A stretch of DNA of 64,000 nucleotides. Source: Ooceraea biroi (lineage: Eukaryota; Arthropoda; Insecta; Hymenoptera; Formicidae). The stretch is from the NCBI RefSeq assembly GCF_003672135.1, contig NC_039508.1, positions 10,427,945 to 10,491,944 of the forward strand, written 5' to 3'. A program made the translations under genes and the position numbers. Below are positions 50,501 to 62,000 of this stretch, one piece after another. Within the stretch, counting starts at the first letter, position 1, and each line of letters starts with the position of its first letter. The notes under the pieces were generated by a model. That model was not told the origin of the DNA. It searched no databases and was given only the letters and a program-made list of their open reading frames with translations.

Positions 50501-53091
50501 GCTGAACTTTTGAGCGAGTTGTTTATACTGGTCCCTTTGCGCGATAAGGCTATCCCTTTCAGTCTCTATATCGCTCGTCTCCGATTCCAGTTGCTCGATA
50601 TTACGTTCGGCGATCAATCTCCGCGTTTTCTCGTCGTTCTGCGCGATACGCGCTTCGCGGATTTTTGTTTCGGCAGCCTCCAGTTCCTTCTGCAATTTCA
50701 TTTTATCCTGAATCAGCATATTCTCGCGTGTTTCATGATCGCTCGTTAATCTCTCATAGTCGGTCAGTTGTTCCTCCAGAACTGTACAGGTTTCCTTCAG
50801 CAGCTCCATATTCAACTCGTAAGCTTTGATATCTTGCTCTAGCTTCGCGATATTTGACTCGAATTCAGTTTTCCCCTCATTATGTTTAGCAATTATTTGC
50901 GTTAAGCGTCTGTTCTCGGCACTCAAAGAGTCAATGCGCTCCTGATTCGATCGCGTTTGCTTGCGAATCGCGTCCAGCTCCCTGCGTAATGATGCGTTCA
51001 CGGATTGAAGCTCTCCGTTCTGATGATTAGTTTGAGTCAACGCTCTTTGCGCCGAATCGGCCTGCATTTTGTTTCTGGACGATTCTTTAGTGATATCGTT
51101 CAGTGATGTTTTCGCAATGTCCAATTCTTTCAACAATTTTTTCGAGTTCTCTTCTTCCTCTTTCACTTTGCTGTCTAATTTCTCTTGCACCTTTTGCTTC
51201 TCTTCCTGCAGCATCTTGCTTTTATCCTCGGCCCTCTTAGCCTCTCGCACAGCAATGCGCTTATCCAAGTTAGCGTCCGATAATTCCTTCTCCTTTTTCC
51301 ACAGGGCCAATTGCGCTTGTTTCGTCGTTTGCTTCGCTTCTGTTACTTCTTCCTTCAACGTTTGCAGTTGCTGCTCCAGCTTTTCCACTTCCTCTTGCCG
51401 ATGAACAATTTTCACGCTTTTGCTTTCGCTGATCCTTGCATCCTTGCTCCTGCGTATTGCGGGTTTTACATCATCCGATTGCTTAAGGCTGGCGTTTTCC
51501 GCTTCCAGTTTCGTAACGCTCCGCTCTAAACGTCTCAATAACTCTTCCAAATTGCAAACCTTGCGCAACTGTTCCTCTTCCTTCTGCAAAGAGTCCTGCA
51601 ATCTCTTTTGCAGTGCAGCCTTGTCTTGCGCCGCTTGCTCTAAGTTCAAAGCGAGCGCTTCGCTTTGCTCCAAATTGATTATGGTTTCATTCAGATCGGA
51701 CTTGGTGGCTTGCAATTGCTGCTTCAATTGCTCGTTTTCCAGATTCATCCTTTCCAACTGCTCTTGCTGCGTTGTGAGTATCTGTTCAGAAGTTTTCAGA
51801 TCATCTATGTGTCTTGCTTTCTCTTGCAGTTGTTTACGCAAAGCTTCAATCTCAGCGTCTCTTGCTGGTAACGTAGCCTGTATAGTACGCAACTGTTCCT
51901 GACAGTCCTTCAATTCATTCTGAGCGAGCTCGAGAGCGACATTTAACCTCGACTCGCGACAGTGGTTCGAGTCCTGCTCATTTCGTAGCCTCATTTCGAG
52001 ATCTGCGTTCTTTGCCGTTTCAAAGTCCAATTTCGCCCGTAAATCAGTCAACTGATTATGAGCACGCGCAGCTATCTCCTCTAATTTTATTTCGACACCT
52101 TGAACACTTTGTCTATTTAATTCGCGCGTTTTTGCCAAGGACTCCTTGTACTGTGCCTATATACAGAAAATTTTTAATCCATTAGAAAATCAAATGTTGT
52201 ATCATGTTACATGCGTTGCGTATTACTCACTTGAAACACACGTAATTTCTCCAATTCTGCATTTGCAGTTTGCAATTCGCATTCTGTTCTCTGCAGACGT
52301 GAGCTCATCTCGTTGTTACTAGCGCACAGCTCTGTAATTTTCGTGGTTTGTGCCTCGATGTGCTTATTTAATTGTGCAACTTTTTCTTTCTCAGCATTCT
52401 CCCATTTACGTTTAGCGTCCCTCATCAATCCAAGCGCTTTAGTTTCCAAGTCTCTTCTCTCCTGCCATTCTAATTCTAATCGGAAGGAAGAGTCGACTTG
52501 TGTCATACAACAAATGCACAACGATACTTGTAGTAAAATTAATCGTGGGCCACGTAAGCTTCTCTCCACAAGTGTTTACATCAACTAATCAGCATCACGT
52601 TCATTTCTATCCAACTACGACTATAACCTAATTATTAATTACCAAACCTAGTTACCTAACGTCCTTTTGACGCCTGACAATTCTGACCGTGTGGATTTCA
52701 GTTCTTTCTCGAGTATGTCCCTCTCCTTATTGGAGGCTTCCAATTTTCTCGTTTTCTCCTCCACATGGGACTCCATCTGAGAGAACTTCCTGAGTTTGTC
52801 CTCTAACTCGAGTATCTTCTTCTGCTTTTCTTGAGCCTCCTTTTTCTTCTCGTCCAATTTCGCTTCCTCCATCTTCCCCGTGGAGGACTTGTCGGACTGC
52901 AGATATTTGGAAAACTTATACTCAAAGAACGGCGACCCCCTTGAAGGAGCACCAGTTCCTGATGCTCCAGCTAAACAACAAAATTTTCAAAGCGTGAAAC
53001 ACAACAGTAGAACACAAAACTTTACAGAAAAACTTGTTTATCAACTACGTATTAACTTTTACTAGCTTCATTGAAAATAAAACTAACCCAT
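47521..53091 (-). CDS. sticky-like: Citron/sticky homologue without a kinase domain
   Basis: Citron proteins act in cytokinesis at the midbody, linking Rho, anillin and kinesins. Ten coding exons: 53091-53088, 52970-52656, 52475-52231, 52156-49613, 49501-49058, 48951-48599, 48530-48370, 48240-48037, 47963-47714 and 47629-47521, totalling 1,542 residues. Order: a short linker (MAGASGTGAPSRGSPFFEY, then KFSKYLQ), a coiled coil from about 35 to 835 ending with the Citron-typical QQTKLIDYLQLKLEE, a C1 zinc finger (about 950-1000, HRFGVGLPMRAGRCAVC), a PH domain (about 1050-1180, EGWVKIPGRSKSCWERKYLRL) and a CNH domain (about 1185-1490, with LLLCYNEFGVFVDENGRR and SSPRYLG). There is no C-terminal PBD, which argues against MRCK. 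The usual N-terminal Ser/Thr kinase domain is absent: the ATG ends the first coding exon and an in-frame TAA lies a short way upstream of it (about 53147). The start is well supported; an alternative kinase-containing isoform would need exons outside the window. Confidence 0.92.
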
Positions 53092-55350
53092 TCTGCTAAT
53101 GGCAGCCGAATCTGACACCGTAGCCACTAAGTTCTCCCGTTTTTACCTTCTTCTACGACCAAAACGGAAAGGGGGAGCATCACGCTTACAATGACCGGTG
53201 CGAGTAATTTGAATTGAAGCTGGCGTCGTTTACAACGCCAGGGTGCGTGAGTTTGGTGATCGCAGCAACATCTCGTAGAGCTAACCTAGCACTTCGATGC
53301 GGAAAGGTATTGGAACCTACTAAATTTATCGACGGAGATAAAAGAAAAGTAGGTTATTCCAGAGACGGATGAAGTAGTGCACTTTTTATACGGTCGGATA
53401 AAGCGGAAACTGCATTATCGAGAATCATGTCGTGAATACATAAGTTTGGGAGCGAAGACGGCCCAACAAACGAATGACGCAATTAACAAGGGAATATCCT
53501 CAGATGCTCAGATGTAACGTGTTTCTCGCTCAAGTTGAACGGTAGATCTGTAGAACGTCGAAAAGTATTTTATAATCGAGAAGCGTATTTTATAAGTGTA
53601 TTTTACAAGTGAATATAATAAATTCTAAGCTTTTTAGTTTTTTAATTTTTGAATAACTTCTGTAGTAAGTGCAAATCAAACATTTCAATGGATTCTCACA
53701 CGGGCAGACTGCAAGGACCGATTCACCGGCAAGATTATTCAATAATCGATAATGTGAAGTATGATAATTAGAAATATCTTATTAGACAAATAGGTTTATA
53801 CATAAACAAATGCAATTATAAACTCCTACACGTGTTTTTAGATGAAAACTTTTCTTTCAAGTAGACAGGCGACCTGATAATAAAATTGTTGTTAATATGA
53901 AAAGAAATATTTTTACAAGTGTTTCTCGCGCGACATGTCGAGAATTCAAAATAATGGAAAACAAAATTCGATTCGCAAACACATTCGATTGACTGTCGCA
54001 ACGTAGCAAGCTTTGCCGCGTCTTGTGTGATTGAGCCCTTAAACCAGCGACGAATTCTACGAATTCGACGACCGTGTATAAGATTTGAGAATAATTGTAC
54101 GATAGTATTTTCCACTTTAATCTAGCAATATTTACACGATATATTTTTCATGCGACTTCTGTTAGAAATTGATCAGTGAACAATTAATGTCTCTCGCAAT
54201 AATAATCTGTCTTGTTGTATATAAAAAGAATTCTAGAATATCGCTGCAATTAATGGGGTGAAAGATAAAGAATAAAAAAGGTATACTGCAAACATTACAT
54301 TACATTACACACGCATTAACATCCTTCAATCGCTGAAACAATTACTCATATCTTCATACAAGTGAATGAAATGAAAATTCGGAAAACGCGAGTCAGCGCT
54401 TATCTCGCACAGAAACCTTCCCCCAGATAATGAAAGTTAACGCTCGCGGTTGTGGAAAGTAGCCGCCCACAGCTCGTTAGAGTCTCGGTTAAAAATGAAA
54501 GAGCAATCATGAAGCTCTACGCGTGCGGAAATATATAAAAATGTTTCTACGCGATACGCACACGCGCAACCGTGCGCACATAAAGACCCGATCCGGGTAA
54601 TTGGAGTCATCTCCTTCCTGATATACGATCGCTTTCAATAAAAGTAATTATCGTGTCGTCCCTTTCAGATAAAAATCGATGGACCCTAGTGAGGGTGAAG
54701 ACAAATTGGGGAAATTTCTATTAAGTGGGCTTTCGCAAACGAGCCATGCAAGTAATGAATTCGATTGTTTGCTGATATTATTTATTACCCTACTCCCGAT
54801 AGTAACGACCAATCGGGGGAGAAGAAAAGGGCGCCCGCTGATGCATTCAAAAATATATAAATGGACAATAGCGGGCCTACCCTCGTTCAGTTGGGTTCTT
54901 CAGCTTGCCGTTGACTACGCTCGTCTTTTTGTCATACTCCGTTCCAATACGAGTAATTGGAAAATCGCAACGACACATTGCACATAGTAAGTCATGTCGA
55001 TGTTGGCATTTTATTTATTTATTATTATTAATCTGCATTTTGCGCATCGCACGTATTAATGTTGCATTTCATCATGAAAATCCCAGTTTTTAAATGCAAA
55101 TGTTACGCAGGTATCGAAGAAGAATTTTTTTCCCGTGAGCGGAGAAAAAGCTGCAGAGTATTAGTATTTCGATACATTGCTCGAAACAATGAATAGAGTT
55201 TTATATAGTTCTCATTACATTTCTATGTGGAAGGATCAGCTTCGCAGTTGCGAATTACACGTGGCGCGAGACGGACGTATCTCTTGTAACTCAAAGTTTC
55301 CGACTCCGTCGCTCGTTCCAGCACTCGGCGCTCTTTCTGAAACAGAGAAG
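53092..55350. other. Intergenic region between divergent Citron and ImpL2 starts
   Basis: About 2.3 kb separating two head-to-head genes. The Citron 5' exon runs into it (53092 to about 53160); a pyrimidine-rich tract ending cgtag at about 53156 could even be a 3' splice site for a further upstream exon. Promoters of both genes should lie here. A possible non-coding ImpL2 exon begins near 54670 after a pyrimidine-cag acceptor, but this is weak. I checked the minus-strand open frames for protein kinase motifs (GxGxxG, HRD, DFG) and saw none. Confidence 0.5.
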
Positions 55351-56910
55351 ATGCTTTCTTTGAATATCGGATATCTCTTTATCCTCGTTGCCGCTGTCGT
55401 GACTGGCGTGGCTAGCAGAGCAAGACCATTACAGGAGAACAATATAAAACTGGCTACCGAGAGGAAGGTATTTGTCAGTTGCGAGTTCACTTTCCACGTA
55501 GTTGCAAAATTTCCTTTCCGAAATTTCCTTTCGTTACTTATTGCACGGTATCTTCATTTCTTCGTCATTACAGAGCACGATGCGTCTCCTTCCTCTTGTT
55601 ACATCTATGCAAGCGACAATTGTTCTTCTCTTTTTTTTATAAATCCTTTAACGTTTCAGAATGGGTTTACGACGGTATGGACCAAGATCGTAGAGAACCC
55701 GCCGGATTCGCTAGAAGTTGCCCTCGGGTGAGTACGCACGCTTCACGAGGTGACTGCTAATACGAGAGCAACATGATCGCATTTCACGATTCGCTTTCGA
55801 TTTCGCTTCATATGGAATTTTTCCTATATTATTTCAGAAGTCGCGTTGAGCTGCAGTGCGAGGTGGGTGGTCATCCGCCACCTCAGGTTTACTGGATAAC
55901 GGGGAATGAGCCGGAACGACAGGTCAGTCCTATTGCTTATTACTATTTAACAAATTTTGCATTTTTAACGGATAATTGAGAGAAAATAATTAAGGAAAGT
56001 GATTTTTTAATTCGCCAATTAATATCTTCTCACTCTTACATTATTTATAGTAACAAATGACTCAAATTTTTGCTTCATTTTTACAAATCTGTCGTAATTA
56101 TAGTTATTATCATCTCAATACATCTTCTGTCTTCTATTATCGGTGCAGATTCAAGAATTAATAACGCGCGCTCAAGAGGAAAGCAACACCGTGTCGACCG
56201 AGTGGGAGGGCGTCAGTCTGATCTCCTCGACGTACGTGATCGACTGTGCCAGCGTGGAGGACCAGGGGCTAAAATACTGTGTCTCAGTGTCGAAAGATGC
56301 TGTAGCAACGTCATTGCCAACTGTGCTCCTAGTTAACAGTAAGTTAAGCCGACGTCTCATCGTGAGGTATCATCACTGAGAGAAAGTGACGTGGATGTCG
56401 TCTTGTTACAGCAACCAGGACTACCGAGTGCAACGGTGACACCCAGCCTACTATCGTCTTGCATTCCACATGGCGGTTCGCTCTGCAACAAGATACAGTG
56501 ATCCTCCGCTGTAGAGTCGTGGGCCAACCGGAGCCCTACCTGTTCTGGTTGGACAACTCAAATAATATCATTAGCCCTACCACGCACGCCAGGCACACGG
56601 TGCTGCCCAACGGCGATCTGCAAATAACGAACGTCAAATGGGGTGACATGGGTGAATATGTTTGTAAGGTGCAGTCGGGTCGCACGCAGAAGAGAGCGTC
56701 CACTTTCCTCTACATCATACGTTCCGTAGGTATCCCATAATTGATTCCTTCAAATACGCAAGATTTCTTTCTCATGATTCTTCGGTACACTGAAGAATCT
56801 TCTTCAATAAACAGTATACGATAACACTAACGTGCAGCGTCTTTCAACCCAACCATCTGCATTCTTATTCTTTATTTCAGAATGAAGAGAAGAAAAATAA
56901 CACAATATGA
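55351..56910 (+). CDS. ImpL2: ImpL2-type secreted Ig protein (insulin-like peptide binding)
   Basis: Secreted two-Ig-domain protein; the Drosophila family member binds insulin-like peptides and dampens insulin signalling. Exons 55351-55467, 55660-55727, 55838-55922, 56149-56338, 56412-56725 and 56881-56910 give 267 residues. The N-terminus MLSLNIGYLFILVAAVV is a signal peptide. Ig domain 1 has VELQCEV and DQGLKYCVSV as its cysteine pair, with PQVYWITG between. Ig domain 2 has VILRCRV and MGEYVCKV, with LFWLDN between. The TVLPNGDLQITNVKWGDMG motif is the family's strongest match, and the NEEKK tail after the last Ig strand resembles the fly NEED end. The frame stays open upstream to a Met at 55177, but 55351 is preferred because it puts the hydrophobic segment at the N-terminus. 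AATAAA follows at 57088. Confidence 0.92.
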
Positions 56911-57087
56911 AAATTCGTCGTGCGTTGAATCAATCGGAATTAACCAAATTCTTTTCGTAAATTAATGAAAAAAAATTTGTAAAGAAATGAAATACTTTTA
57001 ATAAAAGGTATTCGTCCCATTCACATTTCTGAGGATGCAGAAATTTTGGCCTCTCTCTCTAGATGTAGATTTAATGTTGAGACGTAG

Positions 57088-57093
57088 AATAAA
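57088..57093 (+). promoter_or_regulatory. Candidate polyadenylation signal of ImpL2
   Basis: A perfect AATAAA about 180 bases after the ImpL2 stop codon. Confidence 0.45.
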
Positions 57094-57660
57094 TAACGTT
57101 CGAGATAGAAGGATGTGTAGAGCGATGGAAGGGTATTGGACACAAAAGAAAAACTTGGCAAAAGTATTACTGTATTTTGTTCTTTTAATCATTACCATTA
57201 CGAACCATTACTTACAAATCAAACTGTGATTATGGTTGTTCCTGCAGGTTTGTACGTGTGTTTCACATGATGGTATGTACGTGTGTATCTGCATATGTAT
57301 ATATCCTCTTTACGAAATTACGTTTATCATTTATTTAGCATTCTTCTTACTGGTATCGTTAACGTCATCGTTATCTGATATTAGCGATATACTTATTTTG
57401 ATACAATACGACGTTCTATGCTGTAGTAAATAATATAATAATGTATAACATTAATTAAATACATGAGTGTAATTAATACCACACATAAAGATGCGGCAAT
57501 TATACATATAATCATTTCTAAATGTAATTTCATAGTTGCTCTGATTTGCAGGCTCACGAGACGCTCTATAAAATCGAGCGCACGCTCTGCCAATAAAAAT
57601 ATATCTGTAAATAACGCAAAGTGAATTTGTCAGTATGTATACTACAATTCCTCTCTCGCG

Positions 57661-57742
57661 CGTGTGTGTGTATATATATACGTATGTATTTGTGTATATA
57701 TGTATATACACACACACACATATATATATACACATATATATA
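57661..57742. repeat. Compound (TG/CA)n-(TA)n microsatellite
   Basis: Alternating TG, TA and CA dinucleotides over about 80 bases, partly self-complementary (GTGTGT-TATATA on the left, TATATA-CACACA on the right). No coding function is supported. Confidence 0.9.
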
Positions 57743-58236
57743 ATATTCATATTTATAAAGCACGTAAATATAATCGTTAAAATGCGTATATACAAAAATA
57801 TGTACAAATGTTTTCCACAACTTTTTCGCTACTGTCTCTCTCCTCCCCAATTCCCCAATTTTTATTGGGTTCTTTTCGATATGCATATAATATGGCATCT
57901 GTTTTACGTCTGAAGTACCTTCCATGAAGTTATTAACAACCTTAATCATAAACGAGCTCTTTCGTATTAATATTAGAACGGTCGAGCATATTGTATATAT
58001 GCAAACAAGAAAACTGGTATTAAAAGATTTTATTCTAAATAAGGACAAAAATAACTTTTTTTTCTCTACGTTGTAAAAGCTTCAGTGTTATAAAATATCT
58101 TGTTACTTAAAAATTTTACTTCAACAACAGTCAAGATAACAACAACAACAACCGTTCTAATGTTAAAAGTATTATCAAAATTACTTTTCCAAATTTCTCA
58201 ATATACGACGAACACGATATCTTTCCCACGAGTTCA

Positions 58237-58275
58237 ATAAGGCAATAATAAGATAATAATAAGGCAATAATAAGG
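58237..58275. repeat. Short tandem repeat with AAGGCAATAAT units
   Basis: Three imperfect copies of an 11-13 base AATAAGGCAATAAT-like unit in tandem. Confidence 0.7.
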
Positions 58276-59039
58276 CACGTTGTTAATCGATTTATGTCAC
58301 TTGTACCGATGCGCATGAAGAACATTTGGCTTCAGATTATTGACAAGGAGCTCAGAGTTGGAAAATGCTGCTGAATTGGAAAAGAATTGCACGAATGCAT
58401 CGTGAAACGGCAGTACCGAGGTCGGGGCAACAATCGCATCAGCCCATTCTCGGCGCAGCCTTTTTTTTCATTAGACTTTAACTTCGCAGACCAGCTGCTC
58501 GGTGGGTCATACGCTACGACGCACAGAGAGGGAAGGGACAATGCGACACGCGCGGGTGTCGCGGTCCTAATTTCGCGCACGAGTCGAGTTGATATAATTA
58601 AATAGTCTATCGTGGGATATCCTTTAAATAATTTACGCTCTCGTATATACACATCGCGCTCTCGCATCCGCGCGAGTCTGCCACGGCGTCCGTCGAAAGG
58701 TACTACTGACTGTGCTCGTAGCACGCATAGTCGTCGCACACCGCTGCAGGTACTGCGCGATTATCGAACATCGCACCGGTCGCAATATTTTTCTTCGTAC
58801 GCATCCATCACGAGTCAACGATATCGTTGACGTTGCTTCTGCCTTGCCAGACCTCTCGGCGCGTAACGCGCGTCCTTGCAGTTAATGCATGGCACCTGGG
58901 ATTTATACAAAATCTGAGAGCCGCGACTCTCGCGATTGCACCCCTTGCCCCTTTTATAATCCTGCAATTTTTAAACTCGATTTGCGGACACAAAACTGTG
59001 GTCCGCACAGCTCGGAAACGCATAAGTTTTTGTCGCCTT

Positions 59040-62000
59040 TCATACCTCCACACCGAGGACTCTGTCGACGACGTACTCGTATCTCTTTGGCTCCTCGTTG
59101 CCGTTCTTCTCACCGGTTTTCTCGGCAGACTTGTTCGATGCCTCGCTCGTGTCGTTCTCCGCGTTCTGCTCGCTTGACTCTGCCACCGGCCAATTCTTCG
59201 CGTTCGTGAGCTTGTCATTGGCATTGGTCGCTGTCGTCGTTTCGTCTTCCGCGCTTCTAGCGATGGTACTCCGTTCTGTAGTCGCACCGGTATTCTTCAC
59301 GAATGTTGTACTTCCTCCGGGAACGCTGTTCGGCCGTGTCGTCGAACCCGCAACGCCATGAACGCTGGTAACAGGCTCCGACAAGTACCTCTTGTGCGTA
59401 TGCGACGGTGCGGAACATGAAACATCGGTCCCGGGGTCCTCGGGTGGCAAAACAGGAACGTTCAGATTCACGCGTGTGAAGAAAGCCATTTTTTCTCTGA
59501 AAAAGATCGAGTGTTTTTTATTTTTCTTGATTCTTCTCACTTCTACTTCTCTCGAAAAAATTTTATTTCAGCTTATTTTGGAAGTAACGACTTTTGTTTC
59601 TTTGCCAACAGAGAACAAGATATTTTGTGCTAAATAAAACTTATTACTTACTTGAAGGAGATTATATCGGGTTTTCCCTTTCCAGCCTTCGTTTTCCTCA
59701 ACTTGTAAATTTCTTTCGAAGTTTTCTTCAGCATTTTTTCCACTTTTTTATCTTCGGCGCTTTTGCCGTTCCTGCCACTTTCGGCCTGCGCCATGAGGTT
59801 CTGGAACCTCTGATCTTCCAACACCCAAGTCGCTAAATCAGTGTCACCTTTCTCACGAGCTTGTTCCAATCGCTGTTTCAGCTCTCGTAATCTGCTAAGT
59901 TCATCTTGAAGATTATTTAGTCTGGCGTGTTGCGCTTGGAGATCTAATTCGAGATCCAACGATGTCCTCGCTGTGGGTGGCAAATGGGACGATTTTTTCG
60001 AAGTGGTTTTGCAACTGAGGGCGGAGGACGGTCGACGCCATCGAAGGGAACGTCTCTCCACTGAGTTCCGTTGAAAAGGTCCACCTCTGCGATAGAGTGG
60101 CATACTGCTGTCGCTATCACTGCGATTAAGCTACGCAAAACAAAAAATAGAGATAAATAGGTAAAAATTAAATAACAAATTTCTACGATTCTGACTATTA
60201 TTTGCCTTAACAATTTCTTTCGCGGCTGCGTGTCTTTGTATTCTACAAATAAAATTTGATCAAGACTCACCCGACAGATGTAATGATTTTTGCTGACAGC
60301 GGCACTTGGTGAGAACGTTTGACTTCTCTTGATCACGATAGAATTCTTGTCATCGTGAACAGCACCGGGCGCGATGCCAGCCGCGGAAAGTTTTCTCTGC
60401 TTTCCCTGCTCCGGTATGAACACGCACTCGGTATTCGTTTCTTTGTCTTGCGTTTGCCTCGTTTCCTCGTTTAGTTCTTCGTCCTCCTGTTACACAAATC
60501 AAAGCGTACAGAAATCCACAAGTGAATAAAATAATTACTAAGTTTTATTAAAGCAATAGAGATATGCCTCACAACTTGAACAAAAACAATAGATGACGAG
60601 ATAATAACGTCGCGTTTTACCTCGTGCTCTATAACATCTTCGAGAACGTTATCCTCCATCATAAATTCGACGATGATACCCTCTTCGTCACTATCCTCGG
60701 TCCCGCTTTCGCTACCTCCATCCTCGTCTTCCTCTTCCGGACTTCCGAGACAATTAGCCAGTTCCTCCAGTCGCAGCGATACAGCTGTCTGCAGCTCATC
60801 GCAGCCCTGATTCCTCGTCAAGGTAGATGTTTGAGAACTGATTATCGTACTCTCGTCGCTGCTCTCTTCCTTTGTGTTCTGCACATTCCTGTACACCGAG
60901 ATGTCTGACTCTTGCTTATCGTGTTTAGTCTGCTTGACGATGCTCGTGCAAGCGCTGTTGCTGGTACTGGTGCTAGGACTGTCGGACGGTTGCATGAAGC
61001 GGAAGGATAGTATATTGTACCATTTCACGCTAGGAGATTCTGGACTGAAGTCTGCGAGCGAGACTTGCGCAGAACCCTGTAATTAAATGTCGAGCCTGAG
61101 TATCTTCCAAACTTTTCGTTAAAATGTATCAGCAAGACGTAAAGTAAACAATCTTGATTTTCAAATAAAACAAAAATGAAATGCTTGATTATAAAAAGTA
61201 GAATAGTTAAAAAACAAATATACATACTAAGCACTCTTCGGACTCATTGCCCATGCACCAAACGTTTACTTGCAGCGTCTTTGTGTACAACTTGTTGAGC
61301 GGGACAGCGATTGGGAAGGTTTCACCAAAGGTTGGTTTTCGCAAATCCACCACGGGTTTCGTACAGCACATGTAATTTACGGGTGGTTGCATCGGCAGCA
61401 GGGCGGCTTTGATGTATCTGAAATAAGAGACAAGGAAAAAACATTATTTTTACGGAAACAGCGATTTTGGCAGATATTAAGATAATTAAACAGGTGCAAT
61501 GATGCGTTAAAGAACGGCACAAACGTTTAAAATATATCTTGAAAATAATTCAAAACTCCTGTAGATACTCACACTTGCGCGTTATTCGGTATGAAAAGCG
61601 CAGCCAGGTTCCTCGCGCGTTCGATACCAACGTGAAGCAATCCATCGCTCACTGAATACCTGATGAATACAACATTATCGAGTCTTAATTAAAGCTGTTC
61701 GCTCCAAGATCCAAATTGTCACAGAAGAGTGCAAAATCTCAAGTGTCTTACTTTAGCTACATAAATTTGGCCAAGTATGAAAGGTGATACGAAACGTACC
61801 TTAGTTTGATCTGCACCTGCGCCGTTTCCAGATTTATCTCGCCAGAAGTTAGTGGATCAACGTCGGGGATGAAACCGGACAGTCTTTTCCGATTAGACGC
61901 TTCGAAGACGCCAGAGTCGCCGGCAACGCTCTCGTCGGAGACCGCAGCGGAAACGGACCTCGTGTTAGTTCCAGAACTGCTGGCTCTCGATCTAATTCCC

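Larger units (their letters stand above)
56911..59039. other. Intergenic interval between convergent ImpL2 and Kibra genes
   Basis: The left part is the ImpL2 3' UTR. The middle contains a TG/TA microsatellite and a short AAGGCAATAAT repeat. The right part (58.4-59.0 kb) is CpG-rich and could hold the Kibra 3' UTR or a further 3' coding exon, because the annotated Kibra stop overlaps a possible splice donor. The overlapping frames on both strands at 58.3-59.3 kb have no domain features. Confidence 0.5.

Noticed and set aside
51964..51975. GGTTCGAGTCCT, resembling a tRNA B-box
   Set aside because: It lies inside the Citron coiled-coil exon, and no matching A-box or cloverleaf stems are present.
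53816..54115. Minus-strand open frame examined as a possible Citron kinase exon
   Set aside because: It has no glycine loop, HRD or DFG motif and no match to AGC-kinase sequence.
54679..54987. A plus-strand open frame preceded by a possible 3' splice site
   Set aside because: The translation resembles no family and has no consistent downstream junction. At best it is part of an ImpL2 non-coding exon.
55177..55350. In-frame upstream Met for ImpL2 at 55177
   Set aside because: It would bury the hydrophobic signal segment about 70 residues in. The Met at 55351 gives a normal signal peptide.
58332..58739. A 135-codon minus-strand frame between ImpL2 and Kibra
   Set aside because: No recognisable domain and opposed by equal-length frames on the plus strand. 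It could at most overlap the Kibra 3' UTR.
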